DNA from: an uncultured Algoriphagus sp.
GTDB lineage: Bacteria > Bacteroidota > Bacteroidia > Cytophagales > Cyclobacteriaceae
Length of the DNA stretch: 64,000 nt
NCBI GenBank assembly: GCA_903952135.1
Contig: CAJBER010000051.1
Location: 38,178-102,177 of the forward strand
Direction: 5' to 3'
Numbering within the stretch: position 1 is the stretch's first letter; every line of letters begins with the position of its first letter. This document shows positions 60,960 to 64,000 of the stretch, piece after piece. Under the pieces are notes generated by a model. It was not told the origin of the DNA, searched no databases, and saw only the letters and a program-made list of their open reading frames with translations. The translations under genes were made by a program, and so were the position numbers.

Positions 60960-61445
60960 TCACCCCTTCCACTGAAACGATTTTTCATCCACCGCCCGCA
61001 TGGTGCAGAGCACCCCGTCTAGGTGGTCGTATTCGTGTTGGATGAGTTCGGAGATTGCCCCTTCCACCTTCAATTCCTGCGGTTGCCAGTGCTCGTCCAG
61101 GTAATGGAGGCTGAGGGACTGGTGGCGCTTTACGCGTACGAGTAGGTTGGGGAAACTCATGCAGTCATCCCATAATTCAAACTCTTCTTCGCTCAACCCC
61201 TTCAACTCCGGGTTGATCACCACATAGGGACGGTCGAGCTGTAGGTAGAACAGGCGCTTCATGATTCCTAGCTGAGGGGCGGCGATGCCTCTCCCAAAGC
61301 CATATACTCGGCGGACATCTTCCATGGCCTCGTGGAGCTGCTGTATCCAGCCTGGGACTTTGTCAAGTTCCTCTCGGAGCACAGGCTCACATACTTCATA
61401 GAGCCGTGGATCGCCGAGTTTGAGGATATCGTGGATGGTTTTCAT
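60960..61445 (-). CDS. Divergent peptide deformylase
   Basis: A 161-aa protein of the peptide deformylase family. Motif 1 is FGRGIAAPQLG (residues 50-60), motif 3 is QHEYDHLDG with H137, E138 and H141, and the third metal ligand is C95. Motif 2, usually EGCLS, reads DDCMS (93-97), so the Glu-Gly before the cysteine is replaced by two aspartates. All metal ligands and the catalytic Glu are kept. It may be a second, specialised deformylase beside a canonical one elsewhere (not visible). Family B repeats lie just upstream of its start. Confidence 0.88.
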   Translation of the reverse strand: MKTIHDILKLGDPRLYEVCEPVLREELDKVPGWIQQLHEAMEDVRRVYGFGRGIAAPQLGIMKRLFYLQLDRPYVVINPELKGLSEEEFELWDDCMSFPNLLVRVKRHQSLSLHYLDEHWQPQELKVEGAISELIQHEYDHLDGVLCTMRAVDEKSFQWKG

Positions 61446-61447
61446 GA

Positions 61448-61628
61448 ATTAAGGAAATGGAGTAGAAATATAGTGGAAATAGGGTAGAAATATACTCCGC
61501 TGCGCTCCGTGAAATAGGTTGGAATACCCGCCACGGCGGGCGAGCTCCGTTGAAACTATTTCACCGAGCCTGCTCGGTTTATTTCCATCGTATTTCTACT
61601 TTATTTCTACCCTATTTCCATCCAATTT
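61448..61628. repeat. Family B intergenic repeat (copy 4), longest, with GC palindrome
   Basis: About 180 bp between the divergent deformylase and ABC-F genes. Terminal arms GGAAATAGGGTAGAAATA (61475-61492) and TATTTCTACCCTATTTCC (61602-61619) are an exact 18-bp inverted repeat. Inside are CGCTGCGCTCCGTGAAATA, the palindrome CCCGCCACGGCGGG (61527-61540) and CCGAGCCTGCTCGG. The promoters of both flanking genes must lie in or beside it. Confidence 0.88.
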
Positions 61629-61661
61629 CTCGAAGCCCCTTTTTTCCCGTACTTTTGCGGC

Positions 61662-63578
61662 ATGAATTACTTATCCGTTGAGAACCTGAGCAAAGCTTTT
61701 GGGGAGCGCAAACTTTTTTCCAACATCTCCTTCGGCATCGCCCAAGGTCAAAAAATAGCCCTTGTGGGCATCAACGGGGCAGGGAAGTCCACCTTGATGA
61801 AGATCATCATGGGCCTGGAAATCCCCGATACGGGACAAGTGGCCCTCAACCAGTCGGTCAAAATCGCCTACGTGCACCAAAATCCGGTGTTCGAAAGCAA
61901 CCTGAGCATCTACCAAACGATCTTCGACCAGAGTAATTCGGAAATCCTACAAGTCATCGAATCCTACCACAAGGCCATGCTCGATGCAGAACGTGGTGTA
62001 GACAACTCGAACGAGATGTCTACCCTCTTCGAAAAAATGGACGCCCTCCAGGCCTGGGACTTTGAATACCAGGTCAAGGAAGTGCTGGGCAAACTCGGCC
62101 TTCACGATACCGAACTTGCCGTCGGCAACCTCTCCGGAGGACAGCGTAAGCGAGTAGCCCTCGCCAAAGCGATCCTCGAAAAGCCAGACCTGCTCCTCCT
62201 CGACGAACCCACCAACCACCTGGACCTAGAGACCATCGAGTGGCTAGAAGACTACCTTTCCAAGGCCAACCTGGCCCTTTTCATGGTGACGCACGACCGC
62301 TATTTCTTGGAAAAGGTCACCAACGAAATCTTGGAATTGGACCAAGGCAAAATACACCGCTACCAAGGCAACTACGGCTACTTCCTCGATAAAAAAGCGG
62401 AACGCATGCAGATCGAGGACATCGAGATCGAGAAAGCCAAAAGCCTTTACAAAAAGGAGTTGGATTGGATCCGTCGACAGCCCAAAGCCCGAGGCACCAA
62501 AGCCAAGTACCGTGTGGATGCCTTTGAGGAAACCAAAGAAAAAGCGTTTACAAAGAGGGAAGAGCGAGACATTGAATTGACAGTTTCTACCCAGCGTCTG
62601 GGAAATAAAATCCTGGAAATCGAGAAAATCTCCAAGGCATTTGACGACAAAACCTTGGTCAAAGCCTTCTCCTACATTTTCAAAAAGAAGGACCGCATCG
62701 GCATCATTGGACCCAATGGTGCAGGGAAGACGACCTTCTTGAAAATGATTACGGGTCTACTTGATCCTGATCAGGGCAAGGTAATCGCAGGACAGACCAC
62801 TGCATTTGGCTACTACCGCCAAGAAGAGGATCGCTTTGACGAGGAAAAGCGCCTAATCGATGTGGTCAAAGAAATTGCTGAAGTGGTGGTGCTGGACAAG
62901 GGACAGACGATTACGGTGAGCCAATTTTTAACTCAGTTTGGATTCCCTCCCAAGCAGCAGTTTACGCCCATCGGGAAGATGAGTGGAGGAGAACGCAGAC
63001 GCCTGCAGCTGCTTTTGGTGCTGATCAAAAACCCGAACTTCTTAATCCTCGACGAACCTACAAACGACCTGGATTTGATGACCTTGAATATCCTGGAGGA
63101 GTTTTTGGATACCTTCCCGGGTTGCCTGATCATCGTATCCCACGACCGCTACTTTATGGATCGACTGGTCGAGCACTTATTTGTGTTTGAAGGAGAAGGA
63201 GTGATCCGTGATTTTCCAGGAAACTATACGGATTTCCGAGAGTGGGAAGAGGAAAATGCAGATCAGAAGGCTAATCCGAGTACTCAACCAAAAGTTGAAC
63301 CTAAATCGGTGCAGGTAGAAGTTCCAGTGATCCAGGAAGTAGGCTCACCCAAACTCAAAGCGAGTTACAAGCAAAAGCAGGAGTTTAAAAAAGTCAACGA
63401 AACCATCGCCCAATTGGAAGCCGAAAAGGCAACCCTCACGGATCAAATCACGGTAGGTACTCCGGATGTAGGTCTGTTGCTCACCTGGACCACAAGGCTT
63501 CAGGCTATCGATGGAGAATTGGAAGAACTGGAATTGTCCTGGTTGGAACTCAGCGATCTCGACGGTATCGCTGATTGA
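61662..63578 (+). CDS. ABC-F family ATPase (Uup-like)
   Basis: A 638-aa cytosolic protein with two ABC domains and no membrane part. First: GINGAGKST, NLSGGQRKRVALAKAI, LLLLDEPTNHLD. Second: GPNGAGKTT, KMSGGERRRLQLLLV, FLILDEPTNDLD. A linker at about 240-320 is rich in Lys/Glu, and the C-terminal extension (about 555-630) is a coiled coil (KVNETIAQLEAEKATLTDQI), as in Uup. ABC-F proteins act on the ribosome; Uup-type members also influence DNA structure. Resistance function is not indicated. Confidence 0.95.
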   Translation: MNYLSVENLSKAFGERKLFSNISFGIAQGQKIALVGINGAGKSTLMKIIMGLEIPDTGQVALNQSVKIAYVHQNPVFESNLSIYQTIFDQSNSEILQVIESYHKAMLDAERGVDNSNEMSTLFEKMDALQAWDFEYQVKEVLGKLGLHDTELAVGNLSGGQRKRVALAKAILEKPDLLLLDEPTNHLDLETIEWLEDYLSKANLALFMVTHDRYFLEKVTNEILELDQGKIHRYQGNYGYFLDKKAERMQIEDIEIEKAKSLYKKELDWIRRQPKARGTKAKYRVDAFEETKEKAFTKREERDIELTVSTQRLGNKILEIEKISKAFDDKTLVKAFSYIFKKKDRIGIIGPNGAGKTTFLKMITGLLDPDQGKVIAGQTTAFGYYRQEEDRFDEEKRLIDVVKEIAEVVVLDKGQTITVSQFLTQFGFPPKQQFTPIGKMSGGERRRLQLLLVLIKNPNFLILDEPTNDLDLMTLNILEEFLDTFPGCLIIVSHDRYFMDRLVEHLFVFEGEGVIRDFPGNYTDFREWEEENADQKANPSTQPKVEPKSVQVEVPVIQEVGSPKLKASYKQKQEFKKVNETIAQLEAEKATLTDQITVGTPDVGLLLTWTTRLQAIDGELEELELSWLELSDLDGIAD

Positions 63579-63584
63579 TTCAAG

Positions 63585-63885
63585 GGTTCTCGCAAAGCCT
63601 ACCTGCGGTAGGCAGGTCACAAAAGAGGATGTAAACTTTTCTTCTTCGAGCTATTTATTTTTTTCGCGCAAAGGCGCCAAGCCGCAAAGAGCTTTTTCTT
63701 TGCGCCTTTGCGTCTTCGCGCGCTATTCTTTTTTTTCTCTCCCGCGCCTTTGCTGCTTGTCCGCCGCGGCGGATAGTTAGGGCGTAAAAGGAAGCTTTAT
63801 CATTTCTTCATCGAGACATTTATTTTTTTCGCGCAAAGGCGCAGAGACGCAAAGAGTTTTTTCTTTGCCTCCTGCCTACCGCCTT
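63585..63885. repeat. Family A intergenic hairpin repeats (copy 3)
   Basis: Two hairpin units: GCGCAAAGGCGCCAAGCCGC (from about 63666) facing CTTTGCGCCTTTGCGTCTTC, and GCGCAAAGGCGCAGAGACGC near 63830. Palindromes CCTACCTGCGGTAGGCAGG (63598-63616) and TCCGCCGCGGCGGA (63760-63773) are embedded. Nothing here looks like a gene. Confidence 0.85.
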
Positions 63886-64000
63886 TAGATTTACAAAATA
63901 GTATTATTCTAATAATAAGGCCATAGTTATCAACAACGAGGGGGGTCTGGGGGGAGACTGATAATTTGTTGATAAAAGTGGATAAGTTTAATTTAAGTAA
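63886..64000. promoter_or_regulatory. AT-rich stretch with three DnaA-box-like sites
   Basis: TTATCAACA at 63927-63935, its exact reverse complement TGTTGATAA at 63967-63975, and AGTGGATAA at 63977-63985 (one mismatch to the DnaA box on the minus strand). The last two start exactly 10 bp apart. An AT-rich run (63885-63920) lies on one side and a G-rich stretch (63938-63956) between the sites. It could be a DnaA-binding regulatory region or part of an origin; the window ends here. Confidence 0.4.

Noticed and set aside
61662-63578. ABC-F protein as an antibiotic-resistance factor
   Set aside because: Linker and C-terminal coiled coil fit the housekeeping Uup type, and no resistance context is present.
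63511-63780. 89-codon plus-strand frame at the end of the ABC-F gene
   Set aside because: It overlaps the ABC-F coding end out of frame and continues into repeats.
63585-63885. Possible CRISPR array
   Set aside because: Repeat units differ in length and orientation, have no regular spacers, and there are no cas genes in the window.
63941-63956. G-quadruplex in the G-rich stretch
   Set aside because: Only two long G runs separated by TCT; a four-stranded fold is possible but cannot be supported by eye.

Overview
The window reads as a chromosomal segment of a member of the Bacteroidota, most likely a Cyclobacteriaceae/Algoriphagus-like member of the Cytophagales. This is inferred from gene content and not from a database search. 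The pointers are: TonB-dependent receptors with N-terminal carboxypeptidase-regulatory-like domains, a fused SecDF, a eukaryote-like (type 2) isoleucyl-tRNA synthetase, a single-chain glycyl-tRNA synthetase, a LytS/LytTR pair, a HExxHxxGxxH secreted protease of the DUF5117/DUF4953 type, and weak or absent Shine-Dalgarno sites. Coding density is high. No rRNA, tRNA, CRISPR array, prophage or insertion sequence is visible.

Layout. 1-4.7 kb: 3' end of uvrA, a LytS-type kinase with its LytTR regulator, an AHSA1-like protein and a PIN-PhoH ATPase. 4.9-14.3 kb: SNF2 helicase, ileS-lspA, a 58-aa CxxC protein, a pseudouridine synthase and a solitary MoxR ATPase. 14.5-19.7 kb: an outer-membrane uptake-type pair (beta-helix lipoprotein and large TonB receptor) and a secreted protein. 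20-25 kb: surface polysaccharide genes (UDP-GlcNAc 2-epimerase, lipoprotein, Wzi-like protein), a SlyD-like isomerase and a transglutaminase-like secreted protein. 25-29.6 kb: rlmH, small membrane proteins, a Fur-family regulator and a large secreted metzincin-like protease. 29.6-33.5 kb: a compact four-gene specialised-metabolism locus (FAD oxidoreductase, UbiA prenyltransferase, type III polyketide synthase, methyltransferase). 33.5-37.7 kb: small proteins, a membrane-anchored MutS-like ATPase and purKE. 37.9-41.4 kb: M1 peptidase, HupE/UreJ-like protein and DUF6702-like protein. 41.6-50.7 kb: housekeeping genes (glyS, Gfo/Idh oxidoreductase, secDF, udk, rdgB, LOG protein, a lone HigA-like regulator, nitroreductase). 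51-59.7 kb: orphan DUF433 protein, S10 peptidase, TonB receptor, GH29 fucosidase, and a GMC oxidoreductase with its small subunit. 59.8-64 kb: a threonine-dehydratase-like enzyme, a divergent peptide deformylase, an ABC-F ATPase, and a repeat-rich terminal stretch ending in a cluster of DnaA-box-like sites.

Points most worth a second look: (1) IleRS carries GIHH in place of the HxGH signature, the swapped form linked to mupirocin hyper-resistance in other IleRS2 enzymes; (2) the four-gene type III PKS/UbiA locus of unknown product; (3) two families of dispersed intergenic hairpin repeats, both seeded with small GC-rich palindromes; (4) three DnaA-box-like sites at the right edge; (5) a HigA-like regulator with a perfect 16-bp palindrome at its start codon and no toxin gene; (6) several small uncharacterised proteins.
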